Of a stretch of 43,271 nucleotides of DNA, positions 24,910-33,939 are shown piece by piece. The DNA is taken from assembly GCA_900315075.1 (NCBI GenBank), contig OMXV01000032.1:1-43271 (forward strand), read 5' to 3'. The translations under genes and the position numbers were made by a program. Each line of letters begins with the position of its first letter. The stretch's first letter is position 1. Origin of the DNA: an uncultured Prevotellaceae bacterium. Its GTDB lineage: Bacteria; Bacteroidota; Bacteroidia; Bacteroidales; Bacteroidaceae. The notes below the pieces were generated by a model that did not search any database, was not told the DNA's origin, and saw nothing but the letters and a program-made list of their open reading frames with translations.

Positions 24910-24941
24910 TTTGGCACACACAGAATATTTGTCTATTTTTG
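24910..24941 (+). promoter_or_regulatory. Promoter of the isochorismatase-family gene
   Basis: TTTG (24910-24913), a 20-base spacer and TATTTTTG (24934-24941) form a full Bacteroidetes promoter about 40 bases upstream of the ATG at 24981. Confidence 0.7.
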
Positions 24942-24980
24942 CATCGTTTTTAAACATCATTGAATTTAACAAATACTTTT

Positions 24981-25529
24981 ATGAAACTTGACAGCCCTGC
25001 AATTCTTGTTGTTGACATGCTCAACGACTTTGTGACCGGCGCACTTGGATGCGACCGAGGTAGAGCCATCGTACCTGCTACAGCCCAATTACTTGATGCA
25101 GCACGCGCTGCTGGCGTACCCGTAATCTTTTGCAATGACGCACATATCGCTGGCATTGACCGCGAATTGAAACTTTGGGGTGACCATGCCATTGCTGGCA
25201 CAGAAGGTGCACAGGTGATACCAGAACTCAAGCTTTGTGAGAAGGACTATGTGGTCCCCAAGCGCAGATATAGTGGCTTTTTCCAGACCGACCTCGACAT
25301 TCTGCTTAAGGAATTGGGAGTGAAGACTGTGGTAATGACAGGTCTTCATGCTCACATGTGTGTACGTCACACCTCTGCCGATGCCTATTGTTTAGGATAT
25401 GACGTGGTGGTGGCAAAAGAGGCTACTGATTCTTTCACAGAGGAAGACTACAATATTGGTATCGCATATCTTAAGACCTGCTATGGTGCAGATGCCTATT
25501 CCAACGAGGAACTGATAGCAGCTTTCTAA
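24981..25529 (+). CDS. Isochorismatase-family cysteine hydrolase (nicotinamidase-like)
   Basis: This 182-residue cytoplasmic protein has the family's catalytic triad: Asp in ILVVDMLNDF, Lys in VVPKRRYSGFF and the nucleophile Cys127 in HAHMCVRHTSADA, preceded by a cis-peptide-type VMTGL. Members hydrolyse amides such as nicotinamide or split isochorismate; the substrate cannot be told here. The ATG at 24981 fits the promoter and the family start; an upstream in-frame codon at 24960 is not used. A strong bidirectional terminator follows at 25587-25631. Confidence 0.85.
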   Translation: MKLDSPAILVVDMLNDFVTGALGCDRGRAIVPATAQLLDAARAAGVPVIFCNDAHIAGIDRELKLWGDHAIAGTEGAQVIPELKLCEKDYVVPKRRYSGFFQTDLDILLKELGVKTVVMTGLHAHMCVRHTSADAYCLGYDVVVAKEATDSFTEEDYNIGIAYLKTCYGADAYSNEELIAAF

Positions 25530-25586
25530 CAGTGCCGGTTTTTTTTATGGACATTCTTTGTGTATGTCCGTATACAATATAAAAAG

Positions 25587-25631
25587 GGAAGTTAAAGACT
25601 ACATATTTGGTTTCTTTAACTTCCTTTTTTT
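25587..25631. terminator. Bidirectional terminator
   Basis: GGAAGTTAAAGA (25587-25598) and TCTTTAACTTCC (25613-25624) form a perfect 12-bp stem flanked by seven T on the plus strand and by a T-run (AAAAA at 25581-25585 on the plus strand) on the minus strand. It separates the convergent isochorismatase-family and GH3 genes. Confidence 0.85.
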
Positions 25632-25654
25632 AGACTATGATGTCTATCATTCAC

Positions 25655-27994
25655 TTATTTCTTCAACTCCAGTGCGTGGGTAGTCTTTTCTGTCATTGGC
25701 TTGACTGACAGGGTGGCAGTGGCGCGGATGTCGCAGACATTGGCGCCAATCTTGAATGTGTAGGAACCACCATCCACAACCCAGGCATATTGCGACTCAT
25801 CGTATGATGCCAAGTCGCGGCGTTGGAGTGACATCACAACTGTCTGGCTCTCACCAGGCTGTAACTCTCTGGTTTTGCCAAAGGCTTTCAATTCCTTGGA
25901 AGGTTTGTCGAGTGTGCCCTTAGGTGCGGTGACATATACTTGTACTACCTCTTTGCCAGCCACTTTTCCAGTATTCTTGATGTTCACGCTTACTTCTATC
26001 TGTTCTCCTTTTTGCCTTACAATAGGTTTGCTGTAGTCAAAGGTGGTATAGCTGAGTCCGTAGCCGAATGGGTAGGCTACTTCGCGTTCGAATGTATCGA
26101 AATAGCGATACCCTACATAGATACCCTCGTCGTGATTGGTGTAGTCATAGTTGGGAATAGGATTGCCATTGGATTTCATGCTACTGTATGATAAAAAGTC
26201 TATACTGCCGGGATAATTCTTGGTAGAAGGATGGTCAGCGGCAGAGATGGGCCATGTCATTGTAAGTTTGCCAGAGGGGTTGACTTTGCCTGTAAGGATA
26301 TCGGCAACAGAATTGCCACCTTCTTCACCGGGTTGCCAAGCACAGATAATAGCATCGGGATAGCCGCTCCATGAAGAGGTCTCAATCACAGAGCCTGAGT
26401 TGATGATAACAACTACAGGCTTGCCGGCGGCATGGAAAGCGTTGCATACATCGAAAATCATCTCACGTTCTTCTACCGTAAGGTTGAATTCACCTTCTAC
26501 CTCACGATCCACACCTTCACCAGCCTGGCGACCTATAGTGACAATAGCGGCATCGGCAACCTTCACCTCGTTGTTGACACATATGCTGCTGATGCTAATT
26601 TCTGGATATTTCTGCTGACCGAACATTTCCATTTGATACCATCTGGCAGGATGGCGGTCGGCTTGGAATTTCACTCTTGCAAAGTCGATGTATTTACGGT
26701 AGATTTCCGTAAGGGTGTTGGTGGACGTGATACCCACATTCTGCAAACCTTCAGACATATCTACTACATAGGGGGTGTGGACACAGCCAGAGCCTGTGCC
26801 ACCAGAGAGGAAATCGTATGAGTTGACACCAAACAGTGCTACAGTTTTTACTGTTTTTTCCTTTACATTCCAAGGTAAAGTACCGTTGTTTTTCAAAAGT
26901 ACAATTCCCTCGCAGGCTGTCTGCCGAGTAATGGCAGCATGACCTTTCAGGTCGGGATGATTGGTGGCTGGATATTTGTTGAAACTCGGAGTCTTTACAA
27001 TATATTCAAGTAGCCGGCGGACATTTCTGTCAAGGTCAGACATTGATAGTTCACCGGATTTCACACCAGCTACGATTTCCTCGATCTGGCGTTGTTGGCC
27101 TGGTTCCAATAAGTCGTTGCCGGCTTTCACCTCATCGATAGTGCGAAGTCCATTGCGGATACCAATCCAGTCGGTCATTACCATACCTTTGAATCCCCAG
27201 TCATCACGGAGAATCTTGGTCAGAAGATCGTGATTGCCCATGGAGAATGTGCCGTTAACTTTATTATATGATGCCATGACAGTCCAAGGCTGACTTTCAC
27301 GAACTGCTATCTCGAAACCTTTGAGGTACAACTCGCGGGCAGCACGGGGTGAGACACGCTCATCGACACTGGTGCGCTCAGTCTCCTGTGAGTTGACAGC
27401 ATAATGTTTGGCGCTGACACCGGCGCCCTGACTTTGTACTCCATTGATATAAGCAGCTGCAATCTTGCCTGTCAAAACAGGGTCTTCACTGTAGTATTCA
27501 AAATTGCGCCCACAAAGAGGGTTGCGATGGAGATTCATACCAGGGCCTAAAATCACGTCGCAGCGGTATTCTTTGGTCTCATTGCCAATAGCAACACCCA
27601 CTTGGCCTACCAATTCAGTGTTCTATGTAGCTGCCAGACAGGTACCAATGGGGAAACCCGTTGCATAGAAGGTTTGGTCGGTGCCTTTACGTGTTGGGTC
27701 GATACGTACACCAGCAGGACCATCGGTCAATACTGTGGCAGGAATGCCAAGACGAGGAATGGCTGCCGTGGTCCCGGCTGCTCCTGCTACAAGGTTGGCT
27801 TCACCTCCAACTACTGCGCCCTCGCTGAAAAAATTGTTGGCACCACCAACAAGTAGTTTGGCTTTTTCTTCAAGAGTCATTGCTGAGAGCACTTCGTCGA
27901 TGTTGTCAGTACGAAGTTGTGGGGCATTTTGTGCATTCATTGTACTAACAAATAATGTGGCCAGCATTACCAGTTTGATTGTTTTCATATCCAT
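25655..27994 (-). pseudogene. GH3 beta-glucosidase-type gene interrupted by one in-frame TAG
   Basis: The full reading frame would encode about 779 residues. It has a signal peptide (to about residue 22, ending MNAQ), the GH3 N-terminal barrel with the nucleophile Asp in GMVMTDWIG, the GH3 C-terminal domain with VVVIINSGSVIE, and a fibronectin-III-like C-terminal domain. At 27623-27625 the codon is TAG. Both sides are in the same frame, and the flanking sequence FPIGTCLAAT-stop-NTELVGQVG matches the family where Trp is normal, so one G-to-A change (TGG to TAG) explains the break. The part after the stop begins with no proper start codon (only TTG for Leu). The rest of the gene is intact, so the mutation is recent, polymorphic or a sequencing error. 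The enzyme would cleave beta-linked glucosides or related sugars in the periplasm. Confidence 0.85.
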
Positions 27995-28050
27995 TCGTGA
28001 GTTGATAATAAGTGTTTTTTATTAGATGAAGTAAATATAATACAGGCTAT

Positions 28051-28080
28051 TTCATAATGATAATTCAACATGATTATGAA
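28051..28080. repeat. Small inverted repeat upstream of the GH3 gene
   Basis: TTCATAAT (28051-28058) and ATTATGAA (28073-28080) are exact reverse complements. They lie in the GH3 leader between its promoter and start codon and could be an operator or RNA hairpin. Confidence 0.3.
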
Positions 28081-28090
28081 TATATGCCCA

Positions 28091-28098
28091 CAAAAATA
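28091..28098 (-). promoter_or_regulatory. Promoter of the GH3 gene, -7 element
   Basis: Read leftward the bases are TATTTTTG. This gives a leader of about 95 bases that includes the inverted repeat at 28051-28080. Confidence 0.45.
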
Positions 28099-28184
28099 AA
28101 CATTTTAATCATTTTTTCCAAAAAATCTTTCGCTATTTAATGAATAAACTTGTATAAAACCTTCAATAAGTCGAGAAAAAATGT

Positions 28185-28192
28185 TATCTTTG
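28185..28192 (+). promoter_or_regulatory. Promoter of the Na/Pi cotransporter-type gene, -7 element
   Basis: TATCTTTG matches TAnnTTTG, about 50 bases upstream of the ATG at 28242. Confidence 0.6.
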
Positions 28193-28241
28193 CAACGAAA
28201 TCACTAATTGTGGCTTGCCATTATAACTAAACTTTATTTTT

Positions 28242-29951
28242 ATGGATACTAATTATGTGATGTTTGCGCTCAAACTGCTTGGTGCGCTGGCATTGTTGGT
28301 GTTTGGTATGAAGCAGATGAGTGAAAGCTTACAGAAAATGGCTGGACCTCAGTTGAGAAGCATTTTGCGTAAAATGACAACAAACCGGTTCACGGCTCTC
28401 CTCACAGGTACATCGGTGACAGCAGCAGTACAGAGTTCAACAGCCACCACTGTGATGACGGTGTCTTTTGTTAATGCCGGATTGTTGACGTTGGCACAGG
28501 CAATTGGTATTATTATGGGAGCCAATATTGGTACGACGCTTACAGCATGGATTATGTCGGCTGGTCTGTCGTTCAATATTACCGATTTTGTCTGGCCTGC
28601 ATTCCTGATAGGTCTCATACTTACTTATCGGAAAAAACAAGAGAATATTGGTACATTCTTGTTTGGTATGGCTTTTCTTCTTTTCGGACTTGGTACACTG
28701 CGACAGACGGGAGCTGACATGAACTTAGGTGAGCAACCGGCAGTGCTCAATTTCTTCCAGAGTTTTGATCCTACCAGCTTTACTACCACATTACTGTTTC
28801 TTATTATAGGTGGTATCCTTACTATGTGTGTGCAGTCTTCGGCGGCAGTTATGGCCATCACCATGATTCTATGCTCAAGTGGAGCTTTGCCTATCTATCA
28901 GGGTATCGCATTGGTGATGGGTGAAAATATCGGTACAACGGTTACTTCTAATTTGGCGGCACTAACAGCGTCCACCCAAGCTCGTAGAGCTGCGTTGGCA
29001 CACATGTTCTTCAATGTCTTTGGTGTATGCTGGATGTTGATTGTCTTCCAACCATTTATCAATATGATATGCGGTTTTGTGGGATATGATGTAAATATGG
29101 ACCCATCTACCGCAGGATTTAAGGATAATGCATTGAAGCTTAATTATGTTTTGCCAGCCTTCCACACAGGATTCAACCTCGTGAACACAGCCATTTTGAT
29201 TTGGTTTATTCCTCAGATAGAGAAATTGGTCACCAAGGTTATCAAAGATAAGAAAAAGGAAGAAGGAGAAGAGGACATGCCCGAGAAATTGGTCTATATC
29301 GACCGAGGTTTGGTGCATACGCCTGAAATTGCTGTATTACAGGCACAGAAGGAGGTGTCGCATTATGCAGAGCGTATTATCAGAATGTATGGCATGGTAG
29401 AGGCTTTGGTGGATGAGAAAGATAAGGAAAAATTCGCCAAAGGGTATGAGCGTATAGCTAAATACGAGAATATCGCCGACAACATGGAGATAGAAATTGC
29501 TAACTTCCTTGAACAAGTTAGTGATTTGCATTTGAGCGATGATACAAAGTCGAAGATTCGGTCAATGATGAGACAAATTAGTGAGATTGAGAGTATTGGC
29601 GATGCTTGTTACAATATGTCGAGAACATTGCACAGGAAGATTGACACCGACAAGGAGTTCAACGAGTGGCAGATGAAGAGTTTGAAGGAGATGATGGAAA
29701 TTACCAACAAGTCGCTCCTGCAGATGGCTCGGGTTCTCGGCGGGCGGCGTGAGGAGACATCGCTTAGAGAATCTATCAATATTGAGATCGAAATCAATGC
29801 CAAGAGAGACGAACTCAAGGCACAGAATGTGGACGCCATCAATGAGCATCAATATGATTATACTGTAGGAACACTCTTTGCCGACCTCATCAATGAATGT
29901 GAAAAACTCGCAGACTACGTTATCAATGTCGTTGAGGCAAGGCTGAAATAA
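28242..29951 (+). CDS. Na/Pi cotransporter family protein with PhoU-like tail
   Basis: This 569-residue inner-membrane protein carries two copies of the Na/Pi-cotransport repeat, each with the QSS signature (Q64-S-S-T in AAVQSSTATT and Q198-S-S-A in CVQSSAAVMAIT) and the nearby MGANIGTT / MGENIGTT motifs. About eight to ten membrane segments reach to around residue 330. The cytoplasmic C-terminal part (about 350-569) is helical and resembles PhoU, as is usual for bacterial NptA/YjbB-type proteins. It would move phosphate across the inner membrane, possibly as an efflux or uptake system coupled to sodium. No other phosphate genes are adjacent. Confidence 0.9.
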   Translation: MDTNYVMFALKLLGALALLVFGMKQMSESLQKMAGPQLRSILRKMTTNRFTALLTGTSVTAAVQSSTATTVMTVSFVNAGLLTLAQAIGIIMGANIGTTLTAWIMSAGLSFNITDFVWPAFLIGLILTYRKKQENIGTFLFGMAFLLFGLGTLRQTGADMNLGEQPAVLNFFQSFDPTSFTTTLLFLIIGGILTMCVQSSAAVMAITMILCSSGALPIYQGIALVMGENIGTTVTSNLAALTASTQARRAALAHMFFNVFGVCWMLIVFQPFINMICGFVGYDVNMDPSTAGFKDNALKLNYVLPAFHTGFNLVNTAILIWFIPQIEKLVTKVIKDKKKEEGEEDMPEKLVYIDRGLVHTPEIAVLQAQKEVSHYAERIIRMYGMVEALVDEKDKEKFAKGYERIAKYENIADNMEIEIANFLEQVSDLHLSDDTKSKIRSMMRQISEIESIGDACYNMSRTLHRKIDTDKEFNEWQMKSLKEMMEITNKSLLQMARVLGGRREETSLRESINIEIEINAKRDELKAQNVDAINEHQYDYTVGTLFADLINECEKLADYVINVVEARLK

Positions 29952-29994
29952 ACGATTATCAAATTGTAGTTTAAGAATAGTTAACTACCCAAAG

Positions 29995-30495
29995 ATGAAA
30001 CATCTATTATCTTTTTTTATAGCCTCCTTGTTTCTCGTGGCATGTTCTACTTCTGAGAGTAGTCAAAGCAGTAAAGCCATGAAAAGGGCGGAAATGGCAG
30101 CGAAAATCAGTGAAGGTGTGCAGTCGAGACATTTCTCTGTGGATATTGATAAGGTTTATCCAATTGGGAAGGGCATTATTCACCCATCCACACTCTATTC
30201 TGTCAGTGTCAAGGATGATAAAATCAATTCATACCTCCCTTATTTTGGAAGGGCATATAATGTACCATACGGGGGAGGTAAAGGTTTGAATTTTGTGGGA
30301 AAGGTGATGAGATACCAGGAAACTATTGGAAAGAAAGGAGAACATATAGTCGTGATGGACGTTGAGAGCGAAGAGGATATACACCAGTATTCCTTTATTA
30401 TCTTCAATAATGGTACTGTAACTTTAGATGTTATGTCAAGAGAGAGAAATCCGATATCCTTCTCTGGCAAAATCAATTTTGACGAAGATAAATAG
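29995..30495 (+). CDS. DUF4251 family lipoprotein
   Basis: This 166-residue protein has a lipoprotein signal peptide with lipobox LVAC, Cys at 17. The body contains the DUF4251 pattern: YPIGKGIIHPSTLYSVSVKD followed by YLPYFGRAYNVPYGGGKGLNF and a C-terminal beta-rich part. The function of the family is unknown; it is restricted to Bacteroidetes and usually predicted at the cell envelope. It lies 43 bases after the transporter gene and may be co-transcribed. Confidence 0.85.
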   Translation: MKHLLSFFIASLFLVACSTSESSQSSKAMKRAEMAAKISEGVQSRHFSVDIDKVYPIGKGIIHPSTLYSVSVKDDKINSYLPYFGRAYNVPYGGGKGLNFVGKVMRYQETIGKKGEHIVVMDVESEEDIHQYSFIIFNNGTVTLDVMSRERNPISFSGKINFDEDK

Positions 30496-30574
30496 GTAGT
30501 GTTAGATGAAGATAAGATATGTGTATGAATTATAAAAAATAGTGTTTTTCCTTTGCCTTGCCATCGATTTGATG

Positions 30575-30582
30575 TAACTTTG
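30575..30582 (+). promoter_or_regulatory. Promoter of the SpoU-type methyltransferase gene, -7 element
   Basis: TAACTTTG matches TAnnTTTG and lies only 9 bases before the ATG at 30592, so the transcript would have a leader of a few bases at most. Confidence 0.55.
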
Positions 30583-30591
30583 CACTTCGAA

Positions 30592-31398
30592 ATGATAAGC
30601 AAAAATAAAATCAAGGCAATCCGTCAGCTTGAAAACAAAAAGTCGCGGAAGGAAAAAGGACTCTTTGTGGCAGAAGGTCCCAAGGTTGTTGGAGACTTGT
30701 TGGATTTGCAGGATGCTGTTACTGTAATAGCCACAGAGCAATGGAGCACACAACACCAATTCGATGATGATACAGAAGTCATCCTTGTGACCGACGAGGA
30801 GTTGCGGCGACTAAGTTTTCTCCAGCACCCACAGCAGGTGATGGCACTTTTTCGTATTCCCACACCTTCTCTGTCACTTGATGGCATGGTTAATGTCATT
30901 AGACAGCGACTTTGTTTGGCACTTGATGGGGTGAGAGACCCAGGAAATCTGGGTACTATCATCCGGATTGCTGATTGGTTTGGAATCGACACCATCTTTT
31001 GTAGTGAAGATACTGCTGATGTTTATAGCCCCAAAGTTGTACAGGCTACAATGGGAAGTATTGCAAGAGTCAAGGTTGTTTATGTCGGTCTGACCGAGCT
31101 TATGGAGGCTTTGCCAAAGGACATTCCAGTTTATGGCACGGTGCTTGACGGTGAAAATATCTATCAGACAGTTTTAAACAATGTGGGACTACTTGTAATG
31201 GGAAATGAGGGAAAGGGTATTTCTCCTGAAGTTATAAATCATTTAACTCATAAATTGCTTATTCCACTCTTTCCATCCCCCAATATTTCAACCAATGCGA
31301 TTTCATCAAGAGCCGACAGCCTCAATGTTGCTATTGCCACTGCTGTTGCTTGCTCTGAATTCCGACGTACGCTGCAATATCCCACGTCTATCCAATAA
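30592..31398 (+). CDS. TrmH/SpoU-family RNA 2'-O-methyltransferase
   Basis: This protein of about 268 residues has an N-terminal substrate-binding domain (ISKNKIKAIRQLENKKSRKE, then GLFVAEGPK) and a C-terminal SPOUT knot fold. The three SpoU motifs are visible: LALDGVRDPGNLGTIIRIAD, LLVMGNEGKGIS and ISSRADSLNVAIATAVA, where Asn and the knot bind SAM. It would methylate a ribose in rRNA or tRNA; the site is not predictable. I start it at ATG 30592 because the promoter (30575-30582) overlaps any longer frame. Confidence 0.9.
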   Translation: MISKNKIKAIRQLENKKSRKEKGLFVAEGPKVVGDLLDLQDAVTVIATEQWSTQHQFDDDTEVILVTDEELRRLSFLQHPQQVMALFRIPTPSLSLDGMVNVIRQRLCLALDGVRDPGNLGTIIRIADWFGIDTIFCSEDTADVYSPKVVQATMGSIARVKVVYVGLTELMEALPKDIPVYGTVLDGENIYQTVLNNVGLLVMGNEGKGISPEVINHLTHKLLIPLFPSPNISTNAISSRADSLNVAIATAVACSEFRRTLQYPTSIQ

Positions 31399-31431
31399 TT
31401 TCAACTTCATCTCAATAAATCCCAGAAAAAA

Positions 31432-32319
31432 ATGGAACTACTTTATAAAAATAGAAGTATTACATCATGCCTTAAGGCTGCTTATAATTTTCTGTTGAGC
31501 AATTTTAAAGGTATTTTTCATGCTGTTTGGCTTCCTGTATTGTTGTACAGCATTTTTTCTGCTGCATTTATTACTTTGTTGCTTTCCAACAGTCAGTCGG
31601 ATATTTTGGGACTTCGACAGCATGGTATCTTTATCGTGGTGGTGTCGGCTTTGGGACTTGTCTGCGCTTTTACTGGAATATGGGTAATAGCAAGGCTAAT
31701 GTCTTTCCTCAACGAAATGCCACGTCTATGGAATTTGAAAAGAATGCTAATCGTTTTCTTTATCACCCTTTTGGCGATGGTACCTCTGATGGCGTTTTGG
31801 GGAGGAGGTATATGGTTCATGTTTATTCGGGGAAGTGTTGAGAGCCATTTTGTGATAAAAATATTTATCTTACTGGTTGTCACGATGTTGTTTTCACTTC
31901 TCGTTATGCCCATGGTTTACGTCAACATGAAATATCTTAAGGAGAAAGATATTCATTATTTAAAATCTTTTACAAAAAACTATAAAAATGGCTTAAGATT
32001 CATTGGCTTCATTTTTGTAGCCGTTATAGTTACTTTGCTAATAGCATTGGTCATTACATCTGTTGTTTTAATGCCTCTATACGTGTTACTTATAGCCAAG
32101 ACTTCATCTCTCACCGGGGAGGCGATAGGTGACCCTGCTGACCTGCCGGGATATTTTATCTTTTTGGTTTTTGGCACAATGATTGTCGCGTGTGTAGTCA
32201 TGAGCCTTATTAATATTTATGAAATGTTGGTTTGCTATTTCCTTTATGGCTCTATAGAGCAAAAACAGACTGAAAGGCTCGAAGCCAAGGAAATGGTGTC
32301 CGTCGTTAAAGAGTCATAA
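31432..32319 (+). CDS. Six-helix membrane protein, unknown function
   Basis: This 295-residue protein has six clear membrane segments (about 31-50, 62-86, 101-127, 139-163, 185-216 and 238-262) and no motif I can name. The first 25 residues ([20 protein letters not shown]) are amphipathic. It starts 33 bases after the methyltransferase gene and ends 2 bases before hisB, so it is probably co-transcribed with both. Confidence 0.75.
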   Translation: MELLYKNRSITSCLKAAYNFLLSNFKGIFHAVWLPVLLYSIFSAAFITLLLSNSQSDILGLRQHGIFIVVVSALGLVCAFTGIWVIARLMSFLNEMPRLWNLKRMLIVFFITLLAMVPLMAFWGGGIWFMFIRGSVESHFVIKIFILLVVTMLFSLLVMPMVYVNMKYLKEKDIHYLKSFTKNYKNGLRFIGFIFVAVIVTLLIALVITSVVLMPLYVLLIAKTSSLTGEAIGDPADLPGYFIFLVFGTMIVACVVMSLINIYEMLVCYFLYGSIEQKQTERLEAKEMVSVVKES

Positions 32320-32321
32320 TC

Positions 32322-33398
32322 ATGAAGAAAAAGAAAATATTGTTTATCGACCGTGATGGTACGCTAATTGAAGAGCCAGAAGACGAGCAGATAGATTCTT
32401 TCGAAAAACTACGTTTTAAGGAGGGCGTTTTTCGGAATTTGGCATTTATACGCAAGAAACTTGATTTCATGTTTGTCATGGTTTCTAATCAAGACGGATT
32501 GGGTACGGACTCATTCCCAGAAGAAACTTTTTGGCCTGTTCACAATTTCATTATCAATACGCTGAAGGGTGAGGGTGTGGTTTTCGATAAGATTCATATC
32601 GACAATCATTTCCCTGAAGACAATCATCCATGTCGCAAGCCCGGTATCGGGATGTTGAAAGAATATATAGACAACGATGAATATGACTTGACAGGAAGTT
32701 ATGTTATTGGTGATAGGGAAACCGACCGACAATTAGCTGATAATTTAGGATGTAAGGCTTTGATCCTTGATGATGAGGGGGTGAACTGGGACAAAATAGC
32801 CGAATTACTATTTGCTGGCGAGCGGCGGGCAAGCGTGAGAAGAGTTACTAAGGAGACGGATATCGACGTACGGGTCTGTCTTGATGGTACAGGCAAATGC
32901 GACATTGAGACAGGATTGGGATTCTTTAATCACATGCTCGAACAAATTGGGAAACATGGTATGATCGACCTATATATCCATACCAAAGGCGATCTGAATG
33001 TCGACGAACATCATACTATAGAAGATACTGCCATCGCACTTGGAGATTGTCTTCTACAGGCGTTGGGAGATAAGAGGGGTATCGAAAGATATGGTTTTTC
33101 GCTTCCGATGGATGATTGTCTATGCAGCGTTGTACTCGACTTCGGAGGAAGACCCTGGTTGGTGTGGAATGCTGAATTTAAGAGAGAGTGTGTGGGGGAT
33201 ATGCCAACAGAGATGTTCTTGCATTTTTTCAAAAGCCTTTCAGATGCAGCACGCATGAATCTCAATATCAAGGCTGAGGGCCAAAATGAGCATCACAAAA
33301 TTGAAGGTATTTTCAAAGCATTGGCGCGTGCTATTAAAATGGCGGTTAGAAGGGATATTTATCATTATGAACTTCCATCAACTAAGGGCATGCTCTGA
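32322..33398 (+). CDS. hisB: Bifunctional histidinol-phosphatase / imidazoleglycerol-phosphate dehydratase
   Basis: This 358-residue fusion performs two steps of histidine synthesis. The N-terminal HAD phosphatase (about 1-165) has the catalytic [14 protein letters not shown] motif and YVIGDRETD. The C-terminal IGPD domain (about 170-358) has the metal-binding [14 protein letters not shown] and [14 protein letters not shown], with a second His-Glu set in [18 protein letters not shown]. The fused form is normal for Bacteroidetes and enterobacteria. The other his genes are not in the neighbourhood; hisB is preceded by a membrane-protein gene 2 bases away. Confidence 0.95.
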   Translation: MKKKKILFIDRDGTLIEEPEDEQIDSFEKLRFKEGVFRNLAFIRKKLDFMFVMVSNQDGLGTDSFPEETFWPVHNFIINTLKGEGVVFDKIHIDNHFPEDNHPCRKPGIGMLKEYIDNDEYDLTGSYVIGDRETDRQLADNLGCKALILDDEGVNWDKIAELLFAGERRASVRRVTKETDIDVRVCLDGTGKCDIETGLGFFNHMLEQIGKHGMIDLYIHTKGDLNVDEHHTIEDTAIALGDCLLQALGDKRGIERYGFSLPMDDCLCSVVLDFGGRPWLVWNAEFKRECVGDMPTEMFLHFFKSLSDAARMNLNIKAEGQNEHHKIEGIFKALARAIKMAVRRDIYHYELPSTKGML

Positions 33399-33446
33399 CT
33401 TTATTTCATCTAACAAACAAAAATAAACACATTATTATTATATAAT

Positions 33447-33911
33447 ATGGCAAAGCTTATTATTAACTCTTACGAGGAGTTTGCATCACATCTGGGTGAG
33501 AAATTGGGTGAGTCGGATTGGCTCCAAGTTGACCAAGAACGTATTAACATGTATGCCGACGCCACACTCGACCATCAGTGGATTCATGTCGATGTGGAGA
33601 GAGCAAAGGAAGAAAGTCCATATCATAGCACTATAGCACACGGCTATCTTACATTATCGTTGCTACCATATCTCTGGCAGCAAATTGTAGAAGTGCGCAA
33701 TATCAAGATGCTTGTCAACTATGGTATGGATAAGATGCGTTTTGGACAGCCAGTCATCACCGGGAGTCGTGTACGAATGATAACCAAGCTTCATAATATA
33801 CAGAACCTACGTGGAATCTGTAAAGTTGAGGTGGATTTTAAAATCGAAATCGAAAATCAACGGAAACCCGCTCTTGAGGGTATTTCTACTTTCCTCTATT
33901 ATTTCAACTGA
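33447..33911 (+). CDS. MaoC-family dehydratase
   Basis: This 154-residue hotdog-fold protein has the hydratase motif: YADATLDHQWIHVDVERAKE with the catalytic Asp and His, followed by STIAHGYLTLSLLPYL. Such enzymes hydrate trans-2-enoyl-CoA to the (R)-3-hydroxy form. The closest type is the single-domain nodulation protein N/enoyl-CoA hydratase group; the physiological substrate is not clear. It lies 48 bases after hisB and 28 bases before the TamL-type gene. Confidence 0.88.
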   Translation: MAKLIINSYEEFASHLGEKLGESDWLQVDQERINMYADATLDHQWIHVDVERAKEESPYHSTIAHGYLTLSLLPYLWQQIVEVRNIKMLVNYGMDKMRFGQPVITGSRVRMITKLHNIQNLRGICKVEVDFKIEIENQRKPALEGISTFLYYFN

Positions 33912-33939
33912 CCACATTCAGTAAAAGGCCAGACTTGGG

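Noticed and set aside
25655-27994. TAG recoded as an amino acid throughout
   Set aside because: Several intact genes in the window end in TAG at the expected place, so TAG is a working stop codon.
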